Source: an uncultured Geobacter sp.
GTDB lineage: Bacteria > Desulfobacterota > Desulfuromonadia > Geobacterales > DSM-12255
Direction: 5' to 3'
DNA length: 64,000 nt
NCBI GenBank assembly: GCA_937860145.1
Contig: CALMBF010000077.1
Coordinates: forward strand, 21,021-85,020
Shown here: positions 34,679 through 44,613 of the stretch, piece after piece
How positions within the stretch are numbered: position 1 is the first letter of the stretch
How the letters are laid out: each line of letters opens with the position of its first letter
Notes under the pieces: generated by a model
The model's database searches: none
The model's input: the letters and a program-made list of their open reading frames with translations, nothing else
What the model was told of the DNA's origin: nothing
Program-made: the position numbers and the translations under genes

Positions 34679-35653
34679 CTACCGGCCGCAGCTGCCGGCG
34701 GCGTTGAACCGGGCGATGCTCTCCCTGATCTTCTCCTCGACCATCAGGGCAGTTTCCAGGGCATTCAGGCCGTCTTCACCCGGGACCACCACCGGCGCCC
34801 CCGTGGCGACGGAAGCGACGAACGCCTCGATCTCGGCCAGGATCTGGTCCCTCTGGGGGACGGAGAGCTCCTGCACGCTCACCGCCGGCACTCCCGGGGC
34901 GCTCTCCCCCTCACCCCGCGTGGCGATGGTGGCCTGGCGGTTCTGGAAGTCGATGCTGATGTAGGAGTCTTCCTGGAAGATCTGCATCTTCCGCTCGCTC
35001 GCGAGGCTGATGCGGCTGGCGGTCACATTGGCGACGCAGCCGCAGGCGAACTCGATCCGTGCGTTGGCGATATCGGGCTCGTTGCTGTAGACAACGGCAC
35101 CGGTAGCACTGATCGCGGTGATCTCCGAACCGACGAACCGCCTGATGATGTCGATGTCATGCACCATCAGGTCGAGGACGACACTCACATCGGTCCCCCG
35201 GGGCTTGAACGGGGCGACGCGTACCGCCTCGATGAAGCCCGGCCGCTTGAGCCGCCCGGCAACCGCGGTGAACGCCGGGTTGAACCGCTCCAGGTGCCCC
35301 ACCTGGAAGACCAGCCCCTTATCGGCGGCCGTGGCGATCAGGTCCTGTGCCTCAGCGACGGTGGTGGTAATCGGCTTTTCCAGGAGGACATGGATACCGT
35401 TGTGCAGGAAAAAAGAGGCCACGGCATGGTGAAACCTCGTGGGGACGACGATGCTGACCAGGTCGACCTTGCCTGCAAGTTCCCGGTAATCGCCGTAGGC
35501 GACCGTGCCGAGCAATCCGGCTATCTCGGCAGCCCGGGCAGGATCGCTGTCGGCGACACCGACCAGTTCAACGTCCTGCAGCGCCCCATACTTCTCAGCA
35601 TGGAACCGCCCCAGGTACCCAACACCCACAACCGCTGCACGCAACTTTTTCAT
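34679..35653 (-). CDS. Gfo/Idh/MocA oxidoreductase, possible GnnA (UDP-GlcNAc 3-dehydrogenase)
   Basis: 324-residue NAD-dependent dehydrogenase. VVGVGYLGRFHAEKY is the Rossmann motif and VLLEKPITTT carries the catalytic lysine (K93). VSVVLDLMVHDIDIIRRF supplies the conserved His region. It is coupled by a four-base overlap to lpxA and lies upstream of lpxB. In Acidithiobacillus and Leptospira, a Gfo/Idh protein GnnA between lpxA and lpxB oxidises UDP-GlcNAc, and GnnB aminates the product, giving amide-linked acyl chains in lipid A. No aminotransferase is adjacent here, so the role is a hypothesis. Confidence 0.87.
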   Translation of the reverse strand: MKKLRAAVVGVGYLGRFHAEKYGALQDVELVGVADSDPARAAEIAGLLGTVAYGDYRELAGKVDLVSIVVPTRFHHAVASFFLHNGIHVLLEKPITTTVAEAQDLIATAADKGLVFQVGHLERFNPAFTAVAGRLKRPGFIEAVRVAPFKPRGTDVSVVLDLMVHDIDIIRRFVGSEITAISATGAVVYSNEPDIANARIEFACGCVANVTASRISLASERKMQIFQEDSYISIDFQNRQATIATRGEGESAPGVPAVSVQELSVPQRDQILAEIEAFVASVATGAPVVVPGEDGLNALETALMVEEKIRESIARFNAAGSCGR

Positions 35654-36432
35654 GGCCGTACGATCCCCCGTTTCGAACTTTCGATAAACTCGATGAAGTG
35701 GTCCCTCTGGGGCGAGGGACGAACCACGTTCCTGATCCGCTCGATCGCGTCGGGAAGCTTCAGTTTCGAGAATGCCAGGATCTTGTAGGCGTTCTTCAGG
35801 TCGCGGATCAGTTCGTCGCTGAAACCGTTCCGCTTCAGGCCGATCAGGTTCAGGCCGCGCAGGGATGCCTCGCGCTTGTCCTCGGAAACGGCAATGGTGT
35901 AGGGGAGGATGTCCTGGGCGATCATCGTGCCCCCGCCGACCATGACGAACTCGCCGATTCGTGTAAACTGATGGACGGCGCAGAGGCCGCCGAAGACAAC
36001 GTTGTTCTCGACCGTCACGTGCCCCGCGAGGGTTGCGGAGTTCGCCATCACGACATTGTTGCCCACCCGGCAGTCGTGGGCGATGTGGGAGTAGGCCATC
36101 ATCATGATGTTGCTCCCCACGACGGTTTTTCCCGTACCGGTATGGGTGCCGAGGTGAATGGTGGTGAACTCGCGGATGACGTTATTGTCACCGATCTCAA
36201 GGGTGGTCGTCTCCCCCTTGTACTTGAAATCCTGGGGAGGGGCGCCGATGGAAGCCATGTGGAAGATCCGGTTGTTCTCGCCGATCGTGGTCCAGCCGTC
36301 GATGACCGTGTGGGCTCCGACGGATGTCCCCTTGCCGATCCTTACGTTTGCGCCGATGATCGCGTAGGGTCCGATGCTGACCCCCTCGTCCAGTTCTGCT
36401 CCGGGATTGATTATTGCTGTAGCATGAATCAT
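35650..36432 (-). CDS. lpxA: UDP-N-acetylglucosamine acyltransferase
   Basis: 260-residue left-handed beta-helix enzyme that transfers a 3-hydroxyacyl chain from ACP to UDP-GlcNAc (or to UDP-GlcNAc3N if GnnA/GnnB operate). Hexapeptide repeats span residues 1-185. The catalytic base is H119 in SHIAHDCRVGN, and NSATLAGHV, VHQFTRIGEF and LRGLNLIGLKRNGFS match LpxA. Its end overlaps the GnnA-like gene by four bases. It follows fabZ and lpxD on the same strand, the standard lpx order. Confidence 0.96.
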   Translation of the reverse strand: MIHATAIINPGAELDEGVSIGPYAIIGANVRIGKGTSVGAHTVIDGWTTIGENNRIFHMASIGAPPQDFKYKGETTTLEIGDNNVIREFTTIHLGTHTGTGKTVVGSNIMMMAYSHIAHDCRVGNNVVMANSATLAGHVTVENNVVFGGLCAVHQFTRIGEFVMVGGGTMIAQDILPYTIAVSEDKREASLRGLNLIGLKRNGFSDELIRDLKNAYKILAFSKLKLPDAIERIRNVVRPSPQRDHFIEFIESSKRGIVRP

Positions 36433-36462
36433 TACGTGCTCCTGTACGTTCTGAGTTGTCCC

Positions 36463-36912
36463 CTATTGAGCCTTGGGCGCAAAGGTTGCCTTAAGGTCCG
36501 CTTCGGTCGCCAGCTTGCCATCCACGTACGCCTTGCCCGAGAAGGACCAGATGCCGCGCTTGCAGCTTATCGCCTCCATCTCGATCCTCAGCTGGTCCCC
36601 AGGGACCACGGGGCGGCGGAACTTGGTATTTTCCACGGCAACGAAATAGCAGACCTTGTCCTTGACGTCATCCCCCATGGAAAGACCGACCAGGATCCCG
36701 CCGGCCTGGGCCATCCCTTCGATGATCAGGACCCCCGGCATGACCGGGTGCCCGGGGAAGTGCCCCTCGAAAAACGGCTCGTTCATGGTGACATTCTTGA
36801 TGCAGGTGATTCTCTTCCCCTCCTCGAACTCAAGCACGCGGTCGACGAGCAGGAAGGGGTACCGGTGGGGGAGTATTTTCATGATGCCATTGATATCTAT
36901 CTGCATTGCCAT
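36463..36912 (-). CDS. fabZ: 3-hydroxyacyl-ACP dehydratase
   Basis: 149-residue hot-dog-fold enzyme that dehydrates (3R)-hydroxyacyl-ACP in fatty acid elongation. It competes with LpxA and LpxD for the same substrate pool, which explains its place in the lpx cluster. [14 protein letters not shown] and [23 protein letters not shown] hold the catalytic His (H51) and Glu (E65). The start could be residue 1 or the second Met; both are near an AAGGAGA-type ribosome site. Length is normal. Confidence 0.97.
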   Translation of the reverse strand: MAMQIDINGIMKILPHRYPFLLVDRVLEFEEGKRITCIKNVTMNEPFFEGHFPGHPVMPGVLIIEGMAQAGGILVGLSMGDDVKDKVCYFVAVENTKFRRPVVPGDQLRIEMEAISCKRGIWSFSGKAYVDGKLATEADLKATFAPKAQ

Positions 36913-36969
36913 CTCCTTCTGCCTGTAGGGTCATTCTGTCGCGATGGCGGCCGTCATACCGCCACCCCG

Positions 36970-37989
36970 TTATTTTTCCAGGGCCGCGACCCGCTTCTCC
37001 AGGTCGGCGACGCTTTTTCTCATCTCCGGCAGCCGTGGCAGGGTCATGGACATCCTCAACCACTCCTTGTGGGGCATTGCCGGGCTGCCGCTGTATACTC
37101 CCGGCTCCTTTACGCTGTTGGGGACGCCGGACTGGGCGCCGAACATGACGTTGTCGCAGATGCTGATGTGCCCCACGACGCCCACCTGTCCGCCGAGGAT
37201 GACGTTGTTCCCCACGGTCGTGCTCCCGGCAATGCCGACCTGGGAGACGATGATGCAGTTCTCGCCGACACTGCAGTTGTGCCCGATCTGGACGAGGTTG
37301 TCGATCTTGGTCCCCCTGCCGATGACCGTCTGCTCCAGGGCGGCACGGTCGATGGTCGTATTGGCCCCGATCTCCACATCATCCTCGATAACGACGATGC
37401 CGATCTGGGGGATCTTGTACTGCTTTTTCCCGTCGGGAGCATACCCGAAACCGTCACTGCCGATGACCGCGCCGTTATGGATAATGACCCGGTTGCCGAT
37501 GCGGCACCCTTCGCGGATACTCACGTTGGCATGCAGGGTCACATCGTCACCAACGGAGCAGCCGGCATAGATGACCACACCGGGGTGGATGACGACCCTG
37601 TTCCCCAGGGTGACCCCCTCCCCCACGTAGGCTCCGGGGTAGATGGAGACATCGCTCCCCAGCGTGGCGGACGGGCTGACATGGGCGCCGGGCATCACCC
37701 CGCGGGGGGATGGGGCGGGACAGTAGAAGAGTTCGAGCAGCCTGGCGAACGCCAGCTGGGGATTGGCCACCTCGATGACGTTTTTACCGAACCCGTTCCC
37801 CCCGGGAGGCATGATGACGGCGGTCGCCGCGGACTCCCGTACCTTGTCGGCATACTTGGGATTGGCGAGAAAGGTGAGTTCCCCCGCGCCAGCCTTATCG
37901 AGGGGTCCGAGGCCGCACACCACGGCGTCCGGATCTCCGACCACCTTGGCACCGAGGTAATCGGCAAGCTCCTGCAGAGTTTTTTCCAT
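36970..37989 (-). CDS. lpxD: UDP-3-O-(3-hydroxyacyl)glucosamine N-acyltransferase
   Basis: 339-residue enzyme that adds the second, N-linked hydroxyacyl chain. An N-terminal uridine-binding domain (residues 1-95, with [13 protein letters not shown]) is followed by left-handed beta-helix repeats, the catalytic His H237 in [14 protein letters not shown], and a C-terminal coiled helix ([10 protein letters not shown]). This is the normal LpxD layout. It lies between skp and fabZ on the same strand, with short gaps on both sides. Confidence 0.96.
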   Translation of the reverse strand: MEKTLQELADYLGAKVVGDPDAVVCGLGPLDKAGAGELTFLANPKYADKVRESAATAVIMPPGGNGFGKNVIEVANPQLAFARLLELFYCPAPSPRGVMPGAHVSPSATLGSDVSIYPGAYVGEGVTLGNRVVIHPGVVIYAGCSVGDDVTLHANVSIREGCRIGNRVIIHNGAVIGSDGFGYAPDGKKQYKIPQIGIVVIEDDVEIGANTTIDRAALEQTVIGRGTKIDNLVQIGHNCSVGENCIIVSQVGIAGSTTVGNNVILGGQVGVVGHISICDNVMFGAQSGVPNSVKEPGVYSGSPAMPHKEWLRMSMTLPRLPEMRKSVADLEKRVAALEK

Positions 37990-38001
37990 GGCGTTACCCC
38001 G

Positions 38002-38529
38002 TTATTTTTTCAGGCTCTTGCGGACCGCATTGAACTGCTTGAGGATGTCATCGGTCAGGTCGGCCTTCTCGTCCATGTAGAGCATGCTGTCGTTCTTGAC
38101 GAAGATGTAGGAGTACCCGTTCTTCTTGCCGAACTCCTGCACGACCTTGACGATCTCCTCGACGATCCGGTTGGTGAACTCGTCGTTTTTCGCCTGGAGG
38201 TCGTCCTGGGCATCCTTCATGAAACGCTGGTACTCTTTCAGTTTCTGCTGGTAGTCCTTCTCCTTGGTGATCCGGGCACTCTCCGAAAGGAGCACACTCT
38301 GCTTCTCCAGCTCCCCCTTGAGTTTCTTCAGGTCCTCTTCCTTGACGTTCTTTTCCGCCTCGTACTTGGCCGCCTTAATGGAGAGCTGCTCCTTGGCATC
38401 CTTGCCGGCCTCGGAGAGAAGCAGGACTTTCTGCATGTCAACCGTGCCGAGCCTCCCCTCCGCGGCGACCACGGGAACGGCAAGGGCAACGAGAACCGAC
38501 ACCACCACTGCACTGAAAAGTTTCTGCAT
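38002..38529 (-). CDS. OmpH/Skp-family periplasmic chaperone
   Basis: 175-residue exported protein: signal peptide (residues about 1-22, ending in PVVAAEG), then a mature part that is almost all charged coiled coil (residues about 45-140, rich in Glu, Lys and Gln). Skp binds unfolded outer-membrane proteins and brings them to BamA. The position directly downstream of bamA and upstream of lpxD is the usual bamA-skp-lpxD order. Sequence is low in conserved residues, as expected for Skp. Confidence 0.92.
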   Translation of the reverse strand: MQKLFSAVVVSVLVALAVPVVAAEGRLGTVDMQKVLLLSEAGKDAKEQLSIKAAKYEAEKNVKEEDLKKLKGELEKQSVLLSESARITKEKDYQQKLKEYQRFMKDAQDDLQAKNDEFTNRIVEEIVKVVQEFGKKNGYSYIFVKNDSMLYMDEKADLTDDILKQFNAVRKSLKK

Positions 38530-38550
38530 ACGATATCCTCCTGAAGTCGT

Positions 38551-40854
38551 TTAGAAAAAGCTGCCTATGGAAAATTCGAGTTTACCGCTCTTGTCGATGC
38601 CGGTGCGGGGATTGAGCGGAATGCCGTATTCGAGCCGGAGGGGGCCGATGGGCGAGAACCAGCGGATGCCGAACCCGTAGCTGGTCAGAATCCCGGAAAA
38701 GACATTGCCCATGCCGTCGACCGAATTGCCGGCATCGAAGAACAGCACCCCCTTCAGACCGGCATCCTTGAGGAGCGGCACGGTGTATTCGGCGTTGAGG
38801 ATGGCCTCCGAATCACCGCCGTAGTACGCCCGTTCCGTGCCGGTCTGGATGCCGTCTATCGCCTCCGTTTGGGGCGTATTCTTGTAGGGGCTGACGGTCC
38901 TGCCTCCATAGCCCCGCAGGGTGCTGATCCCGCCGAGGTAGAACTTCTCGTCGATGGGGATGGGCTCACCGATTTTCTGGATATTCCCCACGGTCCCGTG
39001 GAGCATGAAGACGGTGCCCCAGCCGACCGGCATGAAGATCGAGCTCTGTGCGATGGCGCGCAGGTAACGGCTTGAACCGCCGAGGCCGGCAAACTCGACG
39101 GAAAGGCTGTTGACCATGCCGCTGGTCGGGTCCATGCGGTAATCGGTCGTGTTGCTGGTGATGCTTGCGGAGATCGCGCTGGTCGTCGTGTCGGGAGGCG
39201 AGACCAGGTCGGGGTAAAGTATGCGCGTCGTCTGCAGGGCAAGGGATTCCTTGGTGATGTTCTTCTTCTCGAACTTGTAGAGCAGGAACGTGCTCAGCGT
39301 ATCGCTGATCTGGTACCCCCCCTTGATATCGGCACCGGTAGCCTTGCGGGTGTAGTCCACGTACTCCCGTTCGGTACGGTAGACATCCCCGCCGAGGGAC
39401 CAGCGGGTATCGAGGAAGTAGGGGTCGGTGAGCCCGACGTTGTAGGTGCTCGACTTCCCGCCGATGGACGCCGACGCGTTCGCCTTCAGGCCAAGCCCCA
39501 TGAAGTTCGCCTGCTGCACCGATCCCTGGCCCACGAAACCGTCGAGGGAGCTGTAGCCGCCGCCGATGCTGAACGTGCCGGTCGCCTTCTCCTTCACCGC
39601 CACATTCAGGTTCAGTCGGTTGTCGCTCCTCCCCTTTGCCGTGGCGATGTTCGCCTCCTCGAAAAAGCCGAGGTTCATGATGTTCTGCTTGCTCTTCTTC
39701 AGGGCCGTGGCGCTGTACAACTCCCCTTCGGCAATGCGGATCTCGCGCCTGATGACCTTGTCGCGGGTTTTGGCATTGCCTGCGATGTTGATCCGGTCGA
39801 TGTAGACCTTCTCCCCCTTTTCCATGTCGAACGAGATGTCAAGCAGCTTCAGGTCGTTCTGCAGCTGGGTCAGGGGGGTCACGTTGGCAAAGGCATACCC
39901 CTTGTCGGCATACAGGTCCGTCAGGGTGAAGATATCCTGGCGCAGCGTCCCTCTGCTGAAGATCTCGCCGCTCTTTGTCTTGATCTGCTTGACGAGTTCG
40001 TCCCGGTTCTCCAGGAGATCGCCCCTGAAGCCGATCTGGCCGACGCGGTACTGATCCCCCTCGTTCACGACGATATCGACATACAGGGCTTTCCCGTCCG
40101 GTGTCAGGGAGACCTTCGGTTCGCCGAACTTGACGTTGATGTACCCGTTGTTCATGTAGAACTCGGTCAGGAGCGCGATGTCGTTCTTGAGGATGTCATC
40201 CTTGTAGACCCCCGCACCGGTGATCCAGGCCAGCCACCAGTCCTGGGTCGTCTCCAACAGCCCCCTCAGTTTCCTGGCGGAGAATGCCCGGTTCCCCTCG
40301 AAGCGGATCTCCCTGATGAGGATCTTGCCCCCCTCCTTGATGCGGAAGGTCAGCTTCAGCTCGTAGGGGGAGAGCTGCTCCTTTACCGTTTCGACGTCAG
40401 CCTGGGAGTACCCCTCGTCCATGTACAGCTTCTTGATCTTTTTGACACTTTTCGCCAGGTCCTTGGTGGAGACGATCGAGTTGACCTTGATCTCGACAGC
40501 CTCCTTCAGCTTGTCCTGGCTGATGGCTTTGCTCCCCTCGAAGAGGAGTTCGCGGACGACCGGTTTTTCCGTTACCCGGTAGGTGAGGCTGATCTCCTTG
40601 TCCTTCACGCTCTTCTCGACCTTGACGTCGGAGAAATAGCCGAGATTGTAGATCGCCTTCACATCCTCGTCGATCTTCCCCTCGAAGAAGTTGTCGCCGG
40701 TTTTCACCTTGATGACGTTGAAGACGGCCGTGTTCTCGATACGGCGGTTACCGGTGACGATGATCTCCGAGATCTTCTCGTCGGCAGCCGTAACCGGAGA
40801 CGCAAGCATCAGATACAGCACTGATATAGCTATGAACCTGAGTATGCTGGGCAA
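38551..40854 (-). CDS. bamA: Outer membrane protein assembly factor BamA
   Basis: 767-residue outer-membrane insertase. A signal peptide (residues about 1-23) is followed by five POTRA domains (about 25-420; for example RIENTAVFNVIKVKTGDNFF and VDRINIAGNAKTRDKVIRRE) and a C-terminal beta barrel with the LRGYGG motif (VRGF/LRGY of Omp85 proteins). The protein ends with FSIGSFF, where the last residue is aromatic as in most outer-membrane barrels. It stands downstream of lolD and upstream of skp. Confidence 0.96.
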   Translation of the reverse strand: MPSILRFIAISVLYLMLASPVTAADEKISEIIVTGNRRIENTAVFNVIKVKTGDNFFEGKIDEDVKAIYNLGYFSDVKVEKSVKDKEISLTYRVTEKPVVRELLFEGSKAISQDKLKEAVEIKVNSIVSTKDLAKSVKKIKKLYMDEGYSQADVETVKEQLSPYELKLTFRIKEGGKILIREIRFEGNRAFSARKLRGLLETTQDWWLAWITGAGVYKDDILKNDIALLTEFYMNNGYINVKFGEPKVSLTPDGKALYVDIVVNEGDQYRVGQIGFRGDLLENRDELVKQIKTKSGEIFSRGTLRQDIFTLTDLYADKGYAFANVTPLTQLQNDLKLLDISFDMEKGEKVYIDRINIAGNAKTRDKVIRREIRIAEGELYSATALKKSKQNIMNLGFFEEANIATAKGRSDNRLNLNVAVKEKATGTFSIGGGYSSLDGFVGQGSVQQANFMGLGLKANASASIGGKSSTYNVGLTDPYFLDTRWSLGGDVYRTEREYVDYTRKATGADIKGGYQISDTLSTFLLYKFEKKNITKESLALQTTRILYPDLVSPPDTTTSAISASITSNTTDYRMDPTSGMVNSLSVEFAGLGGSSRYLRAIAQSSIFMPVGWGTVFMLHGTVGNIQKIGEPIPIDEKFYLGGISTLRGYGGRTVSPYKNTPQTEAIDGIQTGTERAYYGGDSEAILNAEYTVPLLKDAGLKGVLFFDAGNSVDGMGNVFSGILTSYGFGIRWFSPIGPLRLEYGIPLNPRTGIDKSGKLEFSIGSFF

Positions 40855-40865
40855 GTCAGTATCCT

Positions 40866-41543
40866 TTAACCCTGTATTTTCCCGTCCTGCAGACGGATCT
40901 GCCGGGATGTCCTGGCGGCAAGCTGTTCGTTGTGGGTCACCACCAGCACCGTCAGCCCCCGTTTCCCGTGGAGGTCGGTAAAAAGCTGGTGGATGCTCTC
41001 ACTGGTCCTCATGTCCAGATTGCCGGTCGGCTCGTCGGCGAGGAGCACCCTGGGCTCCATGACCAGAGCCCTGGCAACGGCCACCCGCTGCTGTTCGCCG
41101 CCGGACAGTTCGCCCGGCTTGTGGGAGAGACGCTGGGCGAGCCCGACCTCGTCGAGGAGGGCTGCGGCGCGGCTCGATGCTTCCTTCCGCGGCACTCCGT
41201 TGATGAGCGCCGGCATCATGACGTTCTCCAGGGCGCTGAACTCGGGAAGCAGGTGATGGAACTGGAACACGAAACCGATGGAGCTGTTGCGAAATGTTGC
41301 CAGCTCCCGTTCCGATTTCCGGAAAAGGTCCTCGCCGAGAAAGCGGACAGTCCCCGAGGTGGGACGGTCCAGTGCCCCCATGATATGCATGAGGGTGCTC
41401 TTGCCGGCGCCGGAGGCCCCGAGCAGGGCGATCATCTCGCCGCTGCGGATCTGCAGGGATACGCTGCTCAGCACATCCACAACCCTGTCGCCGGTGCGAA
41501 AACTCTTGCACAGGTCGAGGACCTCGATAAGGAGATCACTCAT
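40866..41543 (-). CDS. lolD: Lipoprotein-releasing ABC transporter ATPase
   Basis: 225-residue ABC ATPase. Walker A is GASGAGKST, the signature LSGGEQQR and Walker [13 protein letters not shown]. Together with the permease it extracts lipoproteins from the inner membrane for LolA-dependent transport. Its start overlaps the permease stop by eight bases and it ends 12 bases upstream of bamA. This lolCE-lolD-bamA order is common in these bacteria. The MacB/FtsE family is similar, but the permease neighbour supports LolD. Confidence 0.94.
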   Translation of the reverse strand: MSDLLIEVLDLCKSFRTGDRVVDVLSSVSLQIRSGEMIALLGASGAGKSTLMHIMGALDRPTSGTVRFLGEDLFRKSERELATFRNSSIGFVFQFHHLLPEFSALENVMMPALINGVPRKEASSRAAALLDEVGLAQRLSHKPGELSGGEQQRVAVARALVMEPRVLLADEPTGNLDMRTSESIHQLFTDLHGKRGLTVLVVTHNEQLAARTSRQIRLQDGKIQG

Positions 41544-42816
41544 AGCGGAGAGCCTCGGACGGCAGGAGCCTGGACGCCTGCCACGACGGGTAGAGGGTGG
41601 CGATGAACGATATCACGATCGCGGTGACGGAAATGACGCAGACATCCAGCGGCACGACCTGGGACGGAAACCTGTCGAGGTAGTAGACGTCACGGCTGAA
41701 GAGCTCGAAGCCGGTGAGCCGCTGGACGAACCCGACGATCGCCTCGAGGTTCTTCGCCACCAGGAGGCCGGAAAGCACGCCGACCATCGTACCGGAAACG
41801 CCGATGATGAGCCCCTCCATGATGAAAATCTTCATGATGCTCCGGCCGGTCGCCCCCATGGACTTGAGGATGGCGATGTCCCTGTTCTTCTCCATGACCA
41901 GCATGAACAGAGTCGAGGCGATGCCGAAGGCAGCCACCAGCACGATCAGGGTAAGGATGATGAACATCACGACCTTCTCGGTTTTCAGGGCAAAGAGTAT
42001 GTTCTTGTTCATCTGCATCCAGTCCCGAGCAAAATAGGAGAGACCGAGTTCCCGGTTGATCCGCCTGGCAAGTTCGCCCGTGGCATACACGTCGGACACC
42101 TTCAGCTGGATGCCGGTCACCGTATCCCCCAGGCCGAGGAAGCTCTGGGCCTCCTTCAGGTCCACGTAGGCAAGGGTCGAATCGTACTCGAACATGCCGG
42201 TGCTGAAGATGCCGGCAACCCGGAAACTCTTCATCTTCGGCACCATCCCCAGGGGGGTGATGTTACCCATGGGGGAGACGACGTTGACCCGGTCCCCGAC
42301 GAACAGGTTGAGGTTCTTGGCCAGCTCCTTGCCGATGATCAGGCCGGGGGGGATGGTTTCCGAGCTCCTGGCAACGGAGACGACCCCGTGCTCGGGGGAG
42401 AGGTCGGCCAGTTTCCCTTCGACCATGGACTTGTACAGGTTTGTTACCTTGGGGTCGCTCTCCGGGTCGATACCGCGCAGCACCACGCCGGACACGTGCT
42501 TTCCCGAGGTGAGCATGACCTGGTTGTAAATGAACGGGGTTGCGGCCACCACCCCTTCCAGCTTGCCGAGCCTCGTCATGAGGCTCCCGTAGTCATCGAT
42601 GGTGCCGCCGTTTTTCAGCACCACGATGTGGGCATTGGTCCCCAGGATCTTCTCTTTCAGGTCCTGCTCGAAGCCGGTCATGACGGCGAGGACGATGATG
42701 AGCGCCATGACCCCGAGGGCGACACCGGCCGTGGAGATCAGGGTGATGATGGAGATGAAGGCCGACTTCCGCTTTGCCTTGAGGTAGCGGAGGCTTATGA
42801 GCAGTTCGTAGGGCAT
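41536..42816 (-). CDS. Lipoprotein-releasing ABC transporter permease (LolC/E type)
   Basis: 426-residue permease with four membrane segments: one at residues about 20-45 ([19 protein letters not shown]) and three in the C-terminal part from about 285 ([20 protein letters not shown] and others), flanking a large periplasmic domain. This is the LolC/LolE/MacB topology. A single gene here suggests a homodimer (LolF-like or LolC/E) rather than separate LolC and LolE. It lies upstream of lolD and downstream of lysS. Lipoprotein transfer is inferred from the lolD pairing. Confidence 0.92.
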   Translation of the reverse strand: MPYELLISLRYLKAKRKSAFISIITLISTAGVALGVMALIIVLAVMTGFEQDLKEKILGTNAHIVVLKNGGTIDDYGSLMTRLGKLEGVVAATPFIYNQVMLTSGKHVSGVVLRGIDPESDPKVTNLYKSMVEGKLADLSPEHGVVSVARSSETIPPGLIIGKELAKNLNLFVGDRVNVVSPMGNITPLGMVPKMKSFRVAGIFSTGMFEYDSTLAYVDLKEAQSFLGLGDTVTGIQLKVSDVYATGELARRINRELGLSYFARDWMQMNKNILFALKTEKVVMFIILTLIVLVAAFGIASTLFMLVMEKNRDIAILKSMGATGRSIMKIFIMEGLIIGVSGTMVGVLSGLLVAKNLEAIVGFVQRLTGFELFSRDVYYLDRFPSQVVPLDVCVISVTAIVISFIATLYPSWQASRLLPSEALRYE

Positions 42817-42918
42817 AGGAACCAGTGAACGGGCGCAGTGGACGGCTGCAGGGTGAAGCGTGAACGGCGTCGAAGCTGATCACACTACTACCCTGGTACT
42901 GATCCCTGCGTCCCGCCG

Positions 42919-44394
42919 TTATTTTTCCTTCCTGAGCTGCGGGAAGAGGATGACGTCGCGGATGGAAGGTGAATCGGTCAGGAGCATCACCAGCCTGTCG
43001 ATGCCGATCCCCTCGCCGGCGGTCGGGGGAAGGCCGTGCTCCAGGGCGCGGATGTAATCCTCGTCCATGTAGTGGGCCTCCTCGTCACCGCTCTTCTTCG
43101 CCTCGACCTGAGCGAGGAAACGCTCCTTCTGGTCGACCGGATCGTTGAGCTCGGAGAACGCATTGGCCATCTCCCTGCCGGCACAGAAGAACTCGAACCG
43201 GTCAACGATCTCCGGGTCGAGGTCGTTCTTGCGGGAGAGCGGGGAGACCTCGGTGGGATAGGCAGTGATGAAGGTCGGCTGGATCAGCTTCGGCTCGGCG
43301 ACCTCTTCGAAGATTTCCGTGATCAGCTTGCCGTAGGAGATGTTCTCCGGCAACTCAAGGCCGATGCTCCTGGCATAGCCGTAGGCAAGATCGCGGTCCT
43401 CGACGGTCCTGGCATCCACCCCGCCGTACTCCAGGATGGCCTCTTTGACCGTGAGGCGCTTCCAGGGTCTCTGGAAACTGATCTCCTGCCCCTGGTAGGT
43501 GAAATCCAGGGTCCCCAGCAGCTCACGGGTCACGTGGCAGAGGAGTTCCTCGGTGAAATCCATCAGGTCGGAAAAGGTTGCGTAGGCCTGGTAGAACTCC
43601 ATCATGGTGAACTCGGGGTTGTGGCGGATGGAGATCCCCTCGTTCCTGAAGTTGCGATTGATCTCGAAAACCCGCTCGAACCCGCCGACAACAAGTCTCT
43701 TCAGGTAGAGCTCCGGTGCGATCCGCAGGTAGAGCTCCATGTCGAGGGCATTGTGATGGGTGACGAACGGCCTGGCGGTGGCTCCCCCCGGGATCTGCTG
43801 CATCATCGGAGTCTCGACTTCGAGGAAATCGCGGCTCACCATGAACTCGCGGATCAGGCTGACGATCCGGGAACGCTTGATGAAAACTTCGCGCACTTCG
43901 GGGTTGACGATCAGGTCGACATACCGCTGGCGGTACCGGGTCTCCACGTCGGTCAGGCCGTGGAATTTCTCCGGCAACGGGAGCAGGGATTTGGTCAGGA
44001 GCCGGATCCCGGTTGCGTGGAGCGACAGCTCGCCGGTCTTGGTCCTGAACGGCCACCCGGTGGCACCGACGATATCGCCGATATCGAAGGATTCGAAGGC
44101 GGCAAAGCTCTCCTCGCCGACGGTGTCCTTCCGGACGTAGAGCTGCATCCGCCCCTTGCGGTCCTGGATCTGGACGAATGCCGCCTTGCCGAAGGAACGG
44201 CGGGCGATGATGCGGCCGGCCACGGCAAAATCGGCAGCTTTTTCGGGGATCTCCTGCTGGTCGCCGAATGCGGCATGGAAATCGGCGGATGTATGCTCCT
44301 GACGGAAATCGTTCGGATAGGGGTTGATGCCTGCTTCCCAGAGGGCGTCCACCTTGCGCCGTCTCTGCAACAACAGTTCACTGAGTTCTTCCAC
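42919..44394 (-). CDS. lysS: Lysyl-tRNA synthetase, class II
   Basis: 491-residue enzyme that charges tRNA-Lys. The N-terminal OB-fold ([21 protein letters not shown]) lies at about residues 55-80, then class II motif 1, motif 2 ([23 protein letters not shown]) and motif 3 ([15 protein letters not shown]). The start is a GTG at 44394 with an AAGGGAG ribosome site; upstream sequence in the same frame is not family-like. It stands upstream of the lol genes on the same strand and downstream of the RCC1 gene. The 219 bases before it (44395-44613) hold no recognisable gene. Confidence 0.97.
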   Translation of the reverse strand: MEELSELLLQRRRKVDALWEAGINPYPNDFRQEHTSADFHAAFGDQQEIPEKAADFAVAGRIIARRSFGKAAFVQIQDRKGRMQLYVRKDTVGEESFAAFESFDIGDIVGATGWPFRTKTGELSLHATGIRLLTKSLLPLPEKFHGLTDVETRYRQRYVDLIVNPEVREVFIKRSRIVSLIREFMVSRDFLEVETPMMQQIPGGATARPFVTHHNALDMELYLRIAPELYLKRLVVGGFERVFEINRNFRNEGISIRHNPEFTMMEFYQAYATFSDLMDFTEELLCHVTRELLGTLDFTYQGQEISFQRPWKRLTVKEAILEYGGVDARTVEDRDLAYGYARSIGLELPENISYGKLITEIFEEVAEPKLIQPTFITAYPTEVSPLSRKNDLDPEIVDRFEFFCAGREMANAFSELNDPVDQKERFLAQVEAKKSGDEEAHYMDEDYIRALEHGLPPTAGEGIGIDRLVMLLTDSPSIRDVILFPQLRKEK

Positions 44395-44613
44395 ACATGC
44401 TCCCTTCGGATTCGACCACACCCATGGGTCGAATGTTACGCAGATAACCTGAAGCAACGAGGCGCGACCTTCATGCCAACCTGTACCATCCGCCCCTGCC
44501 CGGCTGGTAATAAACTGTCAAAATAGCCCACACGCTCAGTACAAGTCAAGGGCAAAGGGGGCGGCAACGACATGCAAACCGCTGCCGTTTGCCTTGGTTT
44601 TCAGGCAATTAGA

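Noticed and set aside
35698..38544. Plus-strand open frame of about 948 codons opposite lpxA, fabZ, lpxD and skp
   Set aside because: It spans four well-supported minus-strand genes and their gaps, and repeats Asp/Val/Gly/His patterns typical of antisense reading of GC-rich code.
44574..44592. Six-base stem GCAAAC/GTTTGC downstream of the RCC1 gene as terminator
   Set aside because: The stem is short, the loop holds seven bases and no T-run follows on either strand.
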